The notes under the pieces: generated by a model
The model's database searches: none
Told to the model about the DNA's origin: nothing
Seen by the model: only the letters and a program-made list of their open reading frames with translations
DNA from: a virus
Virus record (IMG/VR): IMGVR_UViG_3300044846_002188
Span: 1 to 33,681 of that record
Length of the DNA: 33,681 nucleotides
Strand: one strand, 5' to 3'
Part shown: piece by piece, positions 1 to 8,343 of the stretch
Position numbering within the stretch: position 1 is the stretch's first letter
Layout: each line of letters starts with the position of its first letter
Made by a program: the position numbers and the translations under genes

Positions 1-60
1 AGACTACGTAGATCTCCGCGTATTATCGTGTTTTTATGGGAAAGAAAAAAAGGAATAAAA

Positions 61-534
61 ATGGGCGGAAAAGGATCCGGCAGGAAACCAAAGCCTGTTG
101 AAAGAAAAGAACGTTTGGGGAATCCATCAAAAAGAGCTTTGCCAAAAACCAATTTGGTCGCGCTTCCGGCGATGGCACCAAATGATGATGTGCCAGAACC
201 AACGCGTCCTTTGGGCAAATATGGATCTGAATTGTGGTCGCGCATGTGGTTGTCTGGCGCGGTTTGGTTGAAGCCAACCATTGATTCCGAGTTGATGCTC
301 ATTTGTTGCGAACTGGTTGATGAGCGAATGGTCTTGCGTGCGCGCGTGGCGCAGGATCCGTCAGCGTGGCGTGACCGTCGCGGTTTGCGTGAATTGGATC
401 GTCAGATAACTACACTTTTGGGTGACTTGGGATTCAGTCCGACAGAACGAGGAAACTTGTCAGGGGAAGGAGCATCATCAAATGAGTTCGCCAAACTCCA
501 CGCAAAGATCGCGCAGAAGCGCGCTGGAACCTAA
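61..534 (+). CDS. Terminase small subunit (P27-like)
   Basis: Probable small terminase subunit, which recognises phage DNA and presents it to the large subunit for packaging. The 157-residue product starts MGGKGSGRKPKP, a basic glycine-rich N-terminus typical of P27-type small terminases, followed by a proline-rich linker and a helical region with LGKYGSELWSRMW and a C-terminal DLGFSPTERGNL segment, where related proteins have a similar LGLTP-type motif. The ATG at 61 is chosen over the in-frame start at 28 because an AAGGA sequence sits about 7 bases upstream of it and the family pattern begins there. It overlaps the large subunit gene by 53 bases, as expected for a terminase pair. Assignment rests on sequence style plus position directly before an unmistakable large subunit. 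Confidence 0.85.
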   Translation: MGGKGSGRKPKPVERKERLGNPSKRALPKTNLVALPAMAPNDDVPEPTRPLGKYGSELWSRMWLSGAVWLKPTIDSELMLICCELVDERMVLRARVAQDPSAWRDRRGLRELDRQITTLLGDLGFSPTERGNLSGEGASSNEFAKLHAKIAQKRAGT

Positions 535-1990
535 GGCAAAATGGGAACCGGCGTTTTATACGCCACGCAAATATGCCACCACAGATGGCGACGACATTAT
601 TGAATTCGCCAATGATCACTTCAACGTGCTCAAAGGTTTCCGCGCTGGTTTGCAATTGGACTTTACCGATTGGCAGAAATGGCTTTTGCGTTCGCTGTAT
701 GAGCGACGCGATGATGGCAGGCTACGTTATCGGCGCGCGTTGATTGGCTTGCCACGTAAGCAAGGCAAGTCTTTACTTGGTTCTGCCATTGCTGTTTATG
801 GTCTTGTGGCTGGCGAAGCCGGTGCGGAAATATACGCGGTGGCTGGCGATAGGCAACAGGCACGGATCATCTTCGGTGAAGCCAAACAACAAGTGTTGAA
901 TTCGCCAATTCTTTCCAAAGAGTGCAACGTGTATCGTGACGCAATTGAGATGCCCCGATTCGGTTCTGTGTTTCGCGTATTGTCGTCAGAGTTTCGCGGT
1001 CAGGCTGGTTTGAATCCATCGTTGGTGCTGTTTGACGAACTATGGAACCAGCAAAGTTCAGATCTGTACGATCAGATGACGTTGGGATCAGGAGCGCGTC
1101 TTGAACCGTTAGTTGTTTCCATTACAACTGCCGGTTATGACTTGGACTCTCTTTGTGGTCAGTTATATCAATATGGCAAAAGCGTTTCCGCAAGCGAAAT
1201 AGACGACGAGGCGTTTGGCTTTTGGTGGTGGGAAGCCAAAGCAGATTGCCGTGTAGATGATGTGCGCCAATGGAACATATCCAACCCGAACGTCGCGGAA
1301 GGTTTATTGGATCCAGAAGATCTGATGGTGGCTACCAAACAGACAAGCGAAATGGCATTCAGGCGTTGGCGTTTGAACCAGTGGGTACGCTCACAGGAAT
1401 CATGGCTACCAATAGGAGCTTGGGAACAATGCGTCGGGGAAGTTGAGTTTGACCTTGATGCGCCAACGTTTGTCGGTATTGACATGGCTTTGAAGCATGA
1501 CAGTATAGCCATTGTTTGGTCACAGAAAAATGAAGAAGGCAAATTTGCTACTCGTTCAAAGATCTGGCAACCATCTGATGAGGGTGTTGATGTTGCCCAA
1601 GTTGAATCCTTCTTGCGTGATCTCCACCGCGAATACAACGTTAAAGAATTCGCTTACGATCCGGCGTACTTCCAACGGTCTGCCGAGATCTTGGTTGATG
1701 ATGGTCTGCCGATGGTTGAGTATCCACAAACCGGTTCACGAATGATCCCTGCCTGTGGCAACGCTTATGAACTGATCGTTTCATCACAGGTGCTTCACGA
1801 TGGCTCACCAACGTTCACAGACCAAGTGCTATCGGCTGCACAACGAATGACCGATACCGGCTGGCGTTTATCTAAGGGTAAGTCAAAGCGAAAGATTGAC
1901 GCGTGTATTGCTATGGTTATGTCATTGGATCGCGCAAACTCACGACCACGCACAGGAACAGAACCACAAGTTATCAACGTTTGGGATTAG
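482..1990 (+). CDS. Terminase large subunit
   Basis: ATP-driven DNA packaging motor and headful/site nuclease, 502 residues. The ATPase half shows Walker A GLPRKQGKS (residues 89-97), Walker B LVLFDE (181-186) and a coupling motif near VVSITTAG (211-218). The nuclease half has the first acidic residue in VGIDMALKHD (D334) and a late acidic residue in the KRKIDACIAM segment near the C-terminus. The chosen ATG at 482 follows GGGGAAGGAG with a 9-base gap; the 20 residues upstream in the same frame lie inside the small-terminase gene and look unrelated. Length is typical of the Terminase_1 (YmfN-like) type. No intein or frameshift is visible. Confidence 0.95.
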   Translation: MSSPNSTQRSRRSALEPKAKWEPAFYTPRKYATTDGDDIIEFANDHFNVLKGFRAGLQLDFTDWQKWLLRSLYERRDDGRLRYRRALIGLPRKQGKSLLGSAIAVYGLVAGEAGAEIYAVAGDRQQARIIFGEAKQQVLNSPILSKECNVYRDAIEMPRFGSVFRVLSSEFRGQAGLNPSLVLFDELWNQQSSDLYDQMTLGSGARLEPLVVSITTAGYDLDSLCGQLYQYGKSVSASEIDDEAFGFWWWEAKADCRVDDVRQWNISNPNVAEGLLDPEDLMVATKQTSEMAFRRWRLNQWVRSQESWLPIGAWEQCVGEVEFDLDAPTFVGIDMALKHDSIAIVWSQKNEEGKFATRSKIWQPSDEGVDVAQVESFLRDLHREYNVKEFAYDPAYFQRSAEILVDDGLPMVEYPQTGSRMIPACGNAYELIVSSQVLHDGSPTFTDQVLSAAQRMTDTGWRLSKGKSKRKIDACIAMVMSLDRANSRPRTGTEPQVINVWD

Positions 1991-1998
1991 GAAAGATC

Positions 1999-2154
1999 AT
2001 GAAAACACTACGAAAAATGTTACCGTCATTCAGCACGGTATTAGAGATGGTTGGCTTTATAGCACTGATGTATGGTATTGGGCTATTCTCTATTCCAGTT
2101 GCGTTCATTGTGGGCGGAATTATTCTGATAGTGGCAGGCGGATTAGCAGCGTGA
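1999..2154 (+). CDS. Small membrane protein
   Basis: A 51-residue protein with a short basic N-terminus (MKTLRKML) and two closely spaced hydrophobic stretches, roughly residues 14-28 and 30-48, consistent with a membrane hairpin or one long transmembrane segment. AGGAAAG lies 5 bases upstream of the ATG. It sits between the large terminase and the portal and its stop overlaps the portal start as GTGA, so it is translated with the packaging genes. I do not recognise a family and propose no function. Its position in a virion operon is unusual for a membrane protein. Confidence 0.7.
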   Translation: MKTLRKMLPSFSTVLEMVGFIALMYGIGLFSIPVAFIVGGIILIVAGGLAA

Positions 2155-3338
2155 GCGTTTGGCGAAACATAGAGAAAAGAGCTTTGCCGGTTTCAATTGA
2201 TCCGTACCAAGTAACCGCGCGACCCGCTTTCAATAACTATTCCGGCGAGATCGTTGATGAAGTTTCTGCTCTTGCTTCTTCGGCAGTGCTGGCGTCTGTG
2301 ACGATCATTGCAGATTCACTCGCCTCTATGCCATTGAACTTAGTTCGCGAAGAACGCAACAGGGTAATCATTCTTGAAAAGCCCTCGTTGTTAGAAAAAC
2401 CGAATGCTCATCAAACAATGTTTGAGTTCATACATCAAGCAACATCTATGATTGCTTTGCATGGCGTGGATTATATTTACGCGCCACGCGGATCCGGTCA
2501 ATACCCAGTTGAGTTACGCAACTTGCCACCTAGATTCGTTACTGTCTATATGGAGAATGATGAGATCATCTATTCAATGGACAAAAAAGCATTCCGCACC
2601 GGCGACGTCAAAGCAGTTCATTGGTTGCAATTCCCCGACAGGCTACGCCCAATCTCGCCATTAGACGCGCAACGAAACACTATCGGCACATCGTTGGCTA
2701 TGGAACGTTTCTTGTCACAATTCTATGGCGAAGGTGCCACGCCATCTTCCGTATTGGAAACAGATCAAGCACTATCAAAAGATTCCGCAGAAGTATTGCG
2801 TGACACGTGGGAAGATTCGCACTACAAACGTCGTCGTCCGGCAGTATTGACCAACGGTTTGAAATGGCGACCAGTGACTACATCTGCTGCTGATATGCAA
2901 ATGTTGGAACATCGCGAAGCCATCGTGCGCGACATCGCGCGCGTGTATCGCATACCGCCAGCCCTAATGAATGCTTCCGGTGGCGACACACAAACGTATT
3001 CAAACGTGGAACAATCCGGTATTAACTTCGTTCGCTATACGTTGTTGCCATACATGCGTCGTCTTGAAGACGCGATCAGTTCGTTATTGCCTTTGGGTCA
3101 GCGTGTACGTTTTGATGCTGATGAGTTCATGCGCGCCGATCTCGCCACAAGAGTTCGCGCACAACAGGCACAGATCATGTCGGGAACATTGACACCCAAC
3201 GAAGCACGCGCAATGGAAAACAGGGAGCCATACGAAGGTGGCGATCAGTTTGTGCTTGGTGTTGCCGGTGCGCCAATGGCAGGTGTTGAAGGTGGGGATC
3301 TACCTACAATTGGTAAAGATTCGGAGCCACCACAATGA
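2151..3338 (+). CDS. Portal protein (HK97 type)
   Basis: Forms the dodecameric ring through which DNA enters and leaves the capsid. The 395-residue product has the HK97-portal order: an N-terminal segment with AVLASVTIIADSLASMPL, a central region with PLDAQRNTIGTSLAMERF and the FYGEGATPSSVLE loop, the IARVYRIPPALM helix, then a long C-terminal crown helix and an acidic, proline-rich tail. The open frame extends upstream to 1896 inside the terminase gene. The GTG at 2151 is preferred because it couples with the preceding stop (GTGA) and the residues before it have no portal character. There is only a weak GGCGGA upstream, so translation is probably coupled. Confidence 0.93.
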   Translation: MSVWRNIEKRALPVSIDPYQVTARPAFNNYSGEIVDEVSALASSAVLASVTIIADSLASMPLNLVREERNRVIILEKPSLLEKPNAHQTMFEFIHQATSMIALHGVDYIYAPRGSGQYPVELRNLPPRFVTVYMENDEIIYSMDKKAFRTGDVKAVHWLQFPDRLRPISPLDAQRNTIGTSLAMERFLSQFYGEGATPSSVLETDQALSKDSAEVLRDTWEDSHYKRRRPAVLTNGLKWRPVTTSAADMQMLEHREAIVRDIARVYRIPPALMNASGGDTQTYSNVEQSGINFVRYTLLPYMRRLEDAISSLLPLGQRVRFDADEFMRADLATRVRAQQAQIMSGTLTPNEARAMENREPYEGGDQFVLGVAGAPMAGVEGGDLPTIGKDSEPPQ

Positions 3339-3601
3339 AGTCATACAAAACAACAGTCACAAACGTTCGTACGGTTATCGTTGCAGCAGATGACATAAAC
3401 AGAACCGTGTATATACATCATGACAATGACAACGAGATTGTGCATATTGGTGGTGCTGATGTGACTATTGACAACGGTTTCCACATTCACAAACTTGAAA
3501 CACTTACGTTCGTCATACCGGCGAAACAAGACCTATACGCAATCAAAGATGATAGCGGTGACAATGTGGAGTGTTGGGTGTTGATGCCTGACGGTGATTG
3601 A
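3335..3601 (+). CDS. Small beta-rich head-region protein
   Basis: An 88-residue protein starting in an ATGA overlap with the portal stop. It consists of alternating hydrophobic and polar short strands (TVIVAAD, TVYIHH, IVHIGGADVTI, LTFVIPAKQDLYAI) and looks like a small all-beta fold. Small proteins with a VYIGG-type central motif are common next to head genes in actinophages, where a decoration or neck role has been suggested, but I cannot name a family. The next gene begins one base after its stop codon, so it is translationally linked to the prohead protease. Confidence 0.75.
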   Translation: MKSYKTTVTNVRTVIVAADDINRTVYIHHDNDNEIVHIGGADVTIDNGFHIHKLETLTFVIPAKQDLYAIKDDSGDNVECWVLMPDGD

Positions 3602-3602
3602 T

Positions 3603-4778
3603 ATGCCATACGGAATTTCAAACAGCCAGTCTGATTGCGGTAATTGGGCAACAGTAAAACAAAACAACGACGGATCCTACGAAACCATAGGTTGCCATGA
3701 AGACAAAGAAGATGCCATTGACCAAATGATTGCTGTGTCTATCGCGGAAGAAGTTGAACCACTGGGAGACATCAATGAACGCGACGATGATATGGACGAC
3801 GATGAATACGAAGATATTGAAGAACGCGCTGTTGATCTTTCTGCGCCAAACTTCATGCGCGCCAACGCGCGCAAAGGTTTGACATATCACGAAGAAGGTT
3901 TATCCGGCGACGGTTTGCAACCACAAACAGTGGCAGATGCACGCAAGATGGCATCAGGAGTAATCACAGAAGCAAAATGGCGCAAGATCGCACCTTGGAT
4001 CGCAAGACACTTAGTTGATCTTGAATCCGAAGGAGTAGCCGAAGGCGACATTACTGCTGGAATTGTGGCACACTATCTGTGGGGAAGTGGCTCAACAAAG
4101 CGACAAGCAACACGCACAATGAACTATGCTCAACGTATAGTTGATCAACTTGATGAAGAAGAAAGAATGCAAAACGTGGTTGAAGATATTTCTACTAACA
4201 ATTGGGTAGTAGCAGAAGACGGTACAGAAAACCGTCGCATTGCTTTCTCCAACATGGAAGTGCGCGCAATGGGCGACGGCACCAAGCTCGTCGGTTACGC
4301 AGCAGTATTTGATTCGCCATCAGAACCGTTGCCTTGGACTGAATACGTAAAGCGCGGTGCTTTTACGAAAACAATCAACGATGGCGCAGACGTTCGCTTG
4401 CTGATTGACCACGAAGGTGTACCCTTGGCGCGTTCCACTTCTGGCACATTGACCTTGACCGAAGATGATCGTGGGCTATTGGTTGAATCTGACTTGGATC
4501 CTACAAACCCAGATGCAGCAAGACTTATCTCCGCTTTGCGTCGTGGCGACATTTCACAAATGTCTTTCGCATTCCGCACAATCAAAGATTCATGGAATCC
4601 TGATCGCAGTGTACGCGAGTTGCGCGAAGTGCAATTGTTTGATGTTTCCGTAGTGACATTCCCTGCATACGAAGCAACCGTCGCAGAGTTGCGCGCGAAG
4701 CAAGAAGTGGCTACTATTGCAGAAACAAACAACTTGGCTCTCCGTCTTCGGCAGATCCAAATTGCGCGTTACAAATAG
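3603..4778 (+). CDS. Prohead protease with two extra N-terminal domains
   Basis: A 391-residue protein whose last about 180 residues are an HK97-type (U35) prohead protease that cleaves capsid precursor and scaffold. Visible signatures are LVGYAAVFD, YVKRGAF, the histidine in LIDHEGVPLARS (H270) and the serine in ISQMSFAF (S321). In front are two further parts: residues 1 to about 50, with YGISNSQSDCGNW and a predicted helix, resembling a small domain often carried by phage proteins; and residues about 78-185, a helical domain with ANARKGL and GIVAHYLWGSG known from other phage head proteins. An acidic linker (about 55-75) joins them. ATG 3603 is chosen, although an in-frame GTG exists at 3594 inside the previous gene. 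Confidence 0.92.
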   Translation: MPYGISNSQSDCGNWATVKQNNDGSYETIGCHEDKEDAIDQMIAVSIAEEVEPLGDINERDDDMDDDEYEDIEERAVDLSAPNFMRANARKGLTYHEEGLSGDGLQPQTVADARKMASGVITEAKWRKIAPWIARHLVDLESEGVAEGDITAGIVAHYLWGSGSTKRQATRTMNYAQRIVDQLDEEERMQNVVEDISTNNWVVAEDGTENRRIAFSNMEVRAMGDGTKLVGYAAVFDSPSEPLPWTEYVKRGAFTKTINDGADVRLLIDHEGVPLARSTSGTLTLTEDDRGLLVESDLDPTNPDAARLISALRRGDISQMSFAFRTIKDSWNPDRSVRELREVQLFDVSVVTFPAYEATVAELRAKQEVATIAETNNLALRLRQIQIARYK

Positions 4779-4865
4779 CACAGCCGACTAGAAGCCGTCA
4801 GCGCGACACTTCACACAGTCACTTTGCGACACACATAAAACCCAATAAAACCAAGAGGTATTCAA

Positions 4866-6179
4866 ATGTCGTATTCTGACACACTCACTGAAAAGCGCAA
4901 CGCGCTTCTTGCAAAAGCAGAAGCAATCACAGAAGTTGCACAAACCGAAGCACGCGATCTTTCCCCAGAGGAAGACGTTGAAATTGCTGCTGCACTTGAT
5001 GAAGTGCGTAGCCTTGACGATCAGATCAAGCGTCACCAAGAGCTTGAACAGCGTTCGGTTGAAGCAAAAGAGATCCGCAAAGAAACCGGTATTGACATGG
5101 CAGTTGCCGTAGTCAAGTCCGAGCCACGCACATACTCGGAGCGTTCCGGCGATTCGTTCGTTCGTGACGCATACAACGCACAGTTCAATGGCGACTTCGG
5201 CGCAAAGGAACGTCTTGCTCGTCACATGAAAGAAGAAGCAATTGAGCGTCGTGATGTCACATCAGCCAACTTCTCTGGTTTGGTTGTGCCACAGTTCTTG
5301 ACCGAACTTGCTGCACCATTCGCACGCGCTGGTCGCCCATTCATGGACGTATCACGTCGCCATCAATTGCCTGATGCTGGTCTCACGATCAGTTTGAGCA
5401 AAGTCACCACCGGATCAGCAACCGCTGTTCAGACCGAAGGTGCTGCTGTTCAAGAGACAAACATGGACGACACCAAACTGGACATCAGCGTTCTCACAAT
5501 TGCCGGTCAGCAAAACGTTTCACGTCAGGCTATTGAGCGTGGCACAAACATTGATTCGCTTGTTATGGCAGATCTTGTTTCCGCATACCACACCAACCTT
5601 GATTCCACATACGTGACAACAAGTGCAGCGTCTTTGACGAACACCATCACACAAGTGATTACCTACACAGATGCTTCCCCAACGGTTGCTGAACTGTATC
5701 CAAAAATCCTTGATGGCGTTCAGAGAATTCAGACCAACTTCTTTGGTGGTCCGAACTTCATCTTGATGCACCCACGTCGTTTGGCTTTCATCTTGGCAGC
5801 ACTTGACAACAACAACCGACCACTGGCAGTTCCAACAATCAATGGCGCACAAAACGCTTTTGCTGTGGGTGCCGGATCAGTTGTCTATGGCAACAGCGGA
5901 TATTCAATTGCTGGTCTTCCAGTGATCACCGACGCGAACGTAATCACCACAAACGGTGCAGGTGCGAACGAAGACGTAATCATTATCGGTAACAGCCAAG
6001 AGTCACATCTTTGGGAAGATGGTGCCGGTGAGCCAATGATGTTGCGATTTGAAGAGCCAAAGTCAGCCGAGCTTGAAGTCAAGATGGTTGTCTATGGATA
6101 CAGCGCATACACAGCCAACCGCTACCCAAATGCTTTCGCATTGATCGGTGGCACCGGCTTGGTCACGCCAACTTTCTAA
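4866..6179 (+). CDS. Major capsid protein (HK97 fold)
   Basis: Main shell protein, 437 residues. Residues 1 to about 75 are a charged, heptad-like helical region matching the delta/scaffolding domain of HK97-like capsid proteins. The shell-forming part follows from about residue 110, with the characteristic SGLVVPQFL, VSRRHQLP, VQTEGAAVQETN and NVSRQAIERG segments, the FFGGPNFILMHPRRLAFIL helix and a C-terminal VVYGYSAYTANRYPNAFALIGG strand. AGAGGT lies 8 bases before the ATG. The delta domain together with the upstream protease implies proteolytic maturation, and it may explain why no separate scaffold gene is seen. An 87-base gap precedes it and a hairpin follows it. Confidence 0.96.
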   Translation: MSYSDTLTEKRNALLAKAEAITEVAQTEARDLSPEEDVEIAAALDEVRSLDDQIKRHQELEQRSVEAKEIRKETGIDMAVAVVKSEPRTYSERSGDSFVRDAYNAQFNGDFGAKERLARHMKEEAIERRDVTSANFSGLVVPQFLTELAAPFARAGRPFMDVSRRHQLPDAGLTISLSKVTTGSATAVQTEGAAVQETNMDDTKLDISVLTIAGQQNVSRQAIERGTNIDSLVMADLVSAYHTNLDSTYVTTSAASLTNTITQVITYTDASPTVAELYPKILDGVQRIQTNFFGGPNFILMHPRRLAFILAALDNNNRPLAVPTINGAQNAFAVGAGSVVYGNSGYSIAGLPVITDANVITTNGAGANEDVIIIGNSQESHLWEDGAGEPMMLRFEEPKSAELEVKMVVYGYSAYTANRYPNAFALIGGTGLVTPTF

Positions 6180-6201
6180 TCAAACAAAACAACTTTGTGT
6201 G

Positions 6202-6230
6202 TGGGTGGTGGCTGTTGTGGTCACCACCCA
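6202..6230 (+). terminator. Hairpin after the capsid gene
   Basis: A perfect 9-bp stem, TGGGTGGTG (6202-6210) pairing with CACCACCCA (6222-6230), around an 11-base loop, 22 bases after the capsid stop. No U-run follows (TTCATAATTA), so it may be an attenuator or an mRNA 3'-end stabiliser rather than a full intrinsic terminator. A hairpin here would let capsid mRNA accumulate above the downstream tail genes. Confidence 0.55.
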
Positions 6231-6250
6231 TTCATAATTAGGAGACAGAT

Positions 6251-6436
6251 ATGAAAAACCAAATTGAATCACTGTTGGCAGAAAAAGATGGCTACCTTCG
6301 TCGCGGTTTGAAAGATCGCGCAAAGCAAGTTGATGATGTTCTGGCATCGTTAGGTGTAGCGGTCAAAGAAGTTGCAACAACAGAGCCGGAAGCAGAACGT
6401 GCCGTAACACCACGTGCCACCAAGCGCAAGGCTTAG
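6251..6436 (+). CDS. Small charged protein after capsid
   Basis: A 61-residue protein with a strong AGGAG 6 bases upstream. The first half (IESLLAEKDGYLRRGLKDRAKQVDDVLASLGV) is a predicted amphipathic helix; the second half is a proline/threonine-rich acidic linker ending in a basic RATKRKA tail. Comparable short proteins of the form ELLKEREGYVRRGL follow the capsid gene in many actinophages, with no proven function. The gap to the next gene is three bases. Confidence 0.75.
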   Translation: MKNQIESLLAEKDGYLRRGLKDRAKQVDDVLASLGVAVKEVATTEPEAERAVTPRATKRKA

Positions 6437-6439
6437 GTC

Positions 6440-7033
6440 ATGGCAATCACAAACGGCTATTGCACTCTTGCCGAGGTAAAGGCTGCATTGCGTTTGACCG
6501 ATAACGCAGATGACGTATTGCTTGAAAACTCTATTGAAGCAGCATCACGTCGCATAGATGGCTATTGCGGTACTTTCTTTTATCAGAAACAAGCAACGAT
6601 CCAGTTGTTCACTAGGTTTCTTTATTATTGTGAGATCCCAGATCTTGCTTCAACAACACTAACTTTGCGCACCGACGACAATGGAGATGGTACTTTTGAA
6701 ACCACATGGTCAGCGTCGGATTATATTTTGGAACCAACAGACACCGCTGTTACCGGAACACCGTATAGACGGATCACTGCAACAGGCTCCAAAACTTTTC
6801 CATTATTATTCAACCCAAGCCGACCAGCGATCCAACTCACAGGCACATTTGGTTGGTCGTCGGTACCTGATGATGTTCGTGAAGCGTGCGTTCTTTTGGC
6901 TATGCGCGGTTTCGCTCGTTACAACTCTGCTCTTGGCATTGTGGGATTTGCTGACATGGCTATTACGGTTCGTGCGGTTGATCCTGACGTTCGTGATTAT
7001 CTGATGCCATACCGACAAATGATCGTCGCATAA
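6440..7033 (+). CDS. Head-tail connector (gp6-like adaptor)
   Basis: A 197-residue protein likely to form the ring that docks under the portal. The N-terminus (YCTLAEVKAALRL, then DDVLLENSIEAASRRIDGYCG) is the helical pattern of gp6-like head-tail adaptors, followed by a beta-rich insert (ASTTLTLRTDDNGDGTFETTW) and a C-terminal helix (VPDDVREACVLLAMRGFARY). Its place after the capsid gene supports this. AGGT lies just upstream of the ATG, and its stop shares an A with the start of the next gene. Confidence 0.82.
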   Translation: MAITNGYCTLAEVKAALRLTDNADDVLLENSIEAASRRIDGYCGTFFYQKQATIQLFTRFLYYCEIPDLASTTLTLRTDDNGDGTFETTWSASDYILEPTDTAVTGTPYRRITATGSKTFPLLFNPSRPAIQLTGTFGWSSVPDDVREACVLLAMRGFARYNSALGIVGFADMAITVRAVDPDVRDYLMPYRQMIVA

Positions 7034-7443
7034 TGCCAGCAACAGTCACGCAAGTAGCAGCCGGTTTGAAAACACGGTTGGCGACAATTTCCGGTTTGAG
7101 AGCTTACTCTTATCAGCCGGATCAAACCAGCACACCACCGTTCGCTTATCCTGAATTGTCACAAGTGGATTACCACAGGGCTTTTCAAGGTGGTGACGTA
7201 GTGATGCAATGGGAGATCCACGTTGTTGTCGGACGTTATGTTGATCGCACAGCGCACGCTTCACTTGATGACTTCTTGTCTTATAGTGGCGCGAAGTCAA
7301 TACGCGCATGTCTTGAAGGCGACAGAACGCTTGGTGGAATAGTTCAAGATATGGTGCTAACATCAGGTGCAGACATTACGAGCGTCAGCGAAAATGGATC
7401 TGAATTTTTAGAGATTCAAATGAGTTTGACAGTTCACGCTTAG
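7033..7443 (+). CDS. Tail terminator / head-tail joining protein
   Basis: A 136-residue alpha/beta protein. The opening TVTQVAAGLKTRLATISGLRAYSYQPD and the later EIHVVVGRYVDRTAHASLDDFL followed by SIRACLEGDRTLGG are the usual pattern of tail-terminator or minor head-tail joining proteins in actinophages (gpU-like fold in related cases). The start overlaps the preceding stop (TAATG). Function is inferred from this pattern and its location between connector and tail tube genes. Confidence 0.75.
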   Translation: MPATVTQVAAGLKTRLATISGLRAYSYQPDQTSTPPFAYPELSQVDYHRAFQGGDVVMQWEIHVVVGRYVDRTAHASLDDFLSYSGAKSIRACLEGDRTLGGIVQDMVLTSGADITSVSENGSEFLEIQMSLTVHA

Positions 7444-7453
7444 GAGTTAAGAA

Positions 7454-7636
7454 ATGGCATCATACAAAGTATTGACAGAGAATTTGGTTGGCGCAAAGAA
7501 GGGTGCGACGATTGACGACACAGCACTTGAAGGTGCTAATATTCAGGCATTGATTGACGGTGGACATATTGAGCCAGCATCAGCCAACAAAAAGCAAGAA
7601 GATTTCAACAAGTCGGAAGATAACAAGGACAAATAA
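7454..7636 (+). CDS. Small protein before the tail tube gene
   Basis: A 60-residue protein: a short N-terminal domain (YKVLTENLVGAKKGATID, then ALEGANIQALIDGGHIEPAS) and a lysine/glutamate-rich, probably disordered tail. AGGAG lies 6 bases upstream. Short proteins with this VLIDGGHIEP-type pattern often precede tail tube genes in siphophages. Its role is unknown. Confidence 0.75.
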   Translation: MASYKVLTENLVGAKKGATIDDTALEGANIQALIDGGHIEPASANKKQEDFNKSEDNKDK

Positions 7637-7638
7637 TT

Positions 7639-8049
7639 ATGGCAAAGATCGTTCTCACAGATGCGGAAATTATCATCAACAGCGTTGAGTTGAGTGATTT
7701 GTCCAATAGCGTCACCATCAACTATGAAGTGGACAGTGTTGAAGTAACCGCGTTTGGCGACACAGGACACAACTTCACCGGTGGCTTGCGCAACCTGTCT
7801 GTTGAAATTGCTTTGATGCAGGACTATGCAGCAGGCAAAACAGAAGCAACCATTTATCCTTTGGTTGGCACAACGACCACACTTGTTATCAAACCAACTT
7901 CGGGTCTTGATTCCGCAAGCAATCCTCGCTACACGATCACTGGCGCGTTCCTTGCTTCCCACACACCTGTCGCTGGTGCGGTTGGAGAGTTGAGCATGAC
8001 CACATTGACGTTCACCGGCGGAAGTATTGCCAAAACAACTGGACCTTAA
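7639..8049 (+). CDS. Major tail (tube) protein
   Basis: A 136-residue, beta-rich, cysteine-free protein. The pattern is VELSDLSNSVTINYEVDSV, EVTAFGDTGHNF, GGLRNLSVEIALMQDY and a C-terminal strand with SMTTLTFTG. This is the usual layout of short actinophage tail tube proteins, and it sits directly before the frameshifted chaperone pair. It begins two bases after the previous stop. No Ig-like C-terminal extension is present. Confidence 0.88.
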   Translation: MAKIVLTDAEIIINSVELSDLSNSVTINYEVDSVEVTAFGDTGHNFTGGLRNLSVEIALMQDYAAGKTEATIYPLVGTTTTLVIKPTSGLDSASNPRYTITGAFLASHTPVAGAVGELSMTTLTFTGGSIAKTTGP

Positions 8050-8073
8050 TTGATCCAATAGAAGGAGACACAA

Positions 8074-8343
8074 ATGAAAATTAGTTTGGGCATCGTATTT
8101 AACGATGAAAGAAAACAAGACGTTGATGCGGTATTCGCTGACTTCGTTGCGTTTGAAAGAACATGGAACCGTAGTGTTACCAAGTTTGAAGAAGAACTAC
8201 GTTTGACAGATCTTGCTTGGCTGGCATGGCACGCCGAAAAACGTTTGAAGCGCACCACGATGCAGTTTGATCCGGATTGGATTAACACAGTTGCGGAAAT
8301 TGAAATTCGCGACGAGGACGGTAACGAAGTCCCTTTGGACTAG
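8074..8343 (+). CDS. Tail assembly chaperone, short form (G-like)
   Basis: The 89-residue 0-frame product of the tail chaperone locus. It lies between tail tube and tape measure genes, where phages encode a G/GT pair that coats the tape measure protein during tail assembly. It is acidic and helical (VFADFVAFERTWNRS, LTDLAWLAWHAEKRL). GAAGGAG is 9 bases upstream of the ATG. The stop at 8341-8343 comes two codons after a slippery heptamer, see the extended product. Confidence 0.85.
   Translation: MKISLGIVFNDERKQDVDAVFADFVAFERTWNRSVTKFEEELRLTDLAWLAWHAEKRLKRTTMQFDPDWINTVAEIEIRDEDGNEVPLD

Noticed and set aside
1-26. Late promoter with TTGACG at 33673-33678 and TATTAT at 21-26 across joined ends
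   Set aside because: The spacer would be 23 bases, too long for a normal sigma-70-type promoter, and it depends on the unproven junction of the contig ends.
4779-4865. Promoter or terminator before the capsid gene
   Set aside because: No hairpin beyond 3-4 bp and no convincing -35/-10 pair with a normal spacer was found; the gap holds only the ribosome site that I can support.
7543-8118. Long reverse-strand open frame of 191 codons
   Set aside because: It lies antisense to the tail tube gene and its neighbours, has no recognisable domain or ribosome site, and all convincing genes run on the + strand. Other reverse frames of 100-170 codons (for example 23077-23580, 16453-16968) were rejected on the same grounds.
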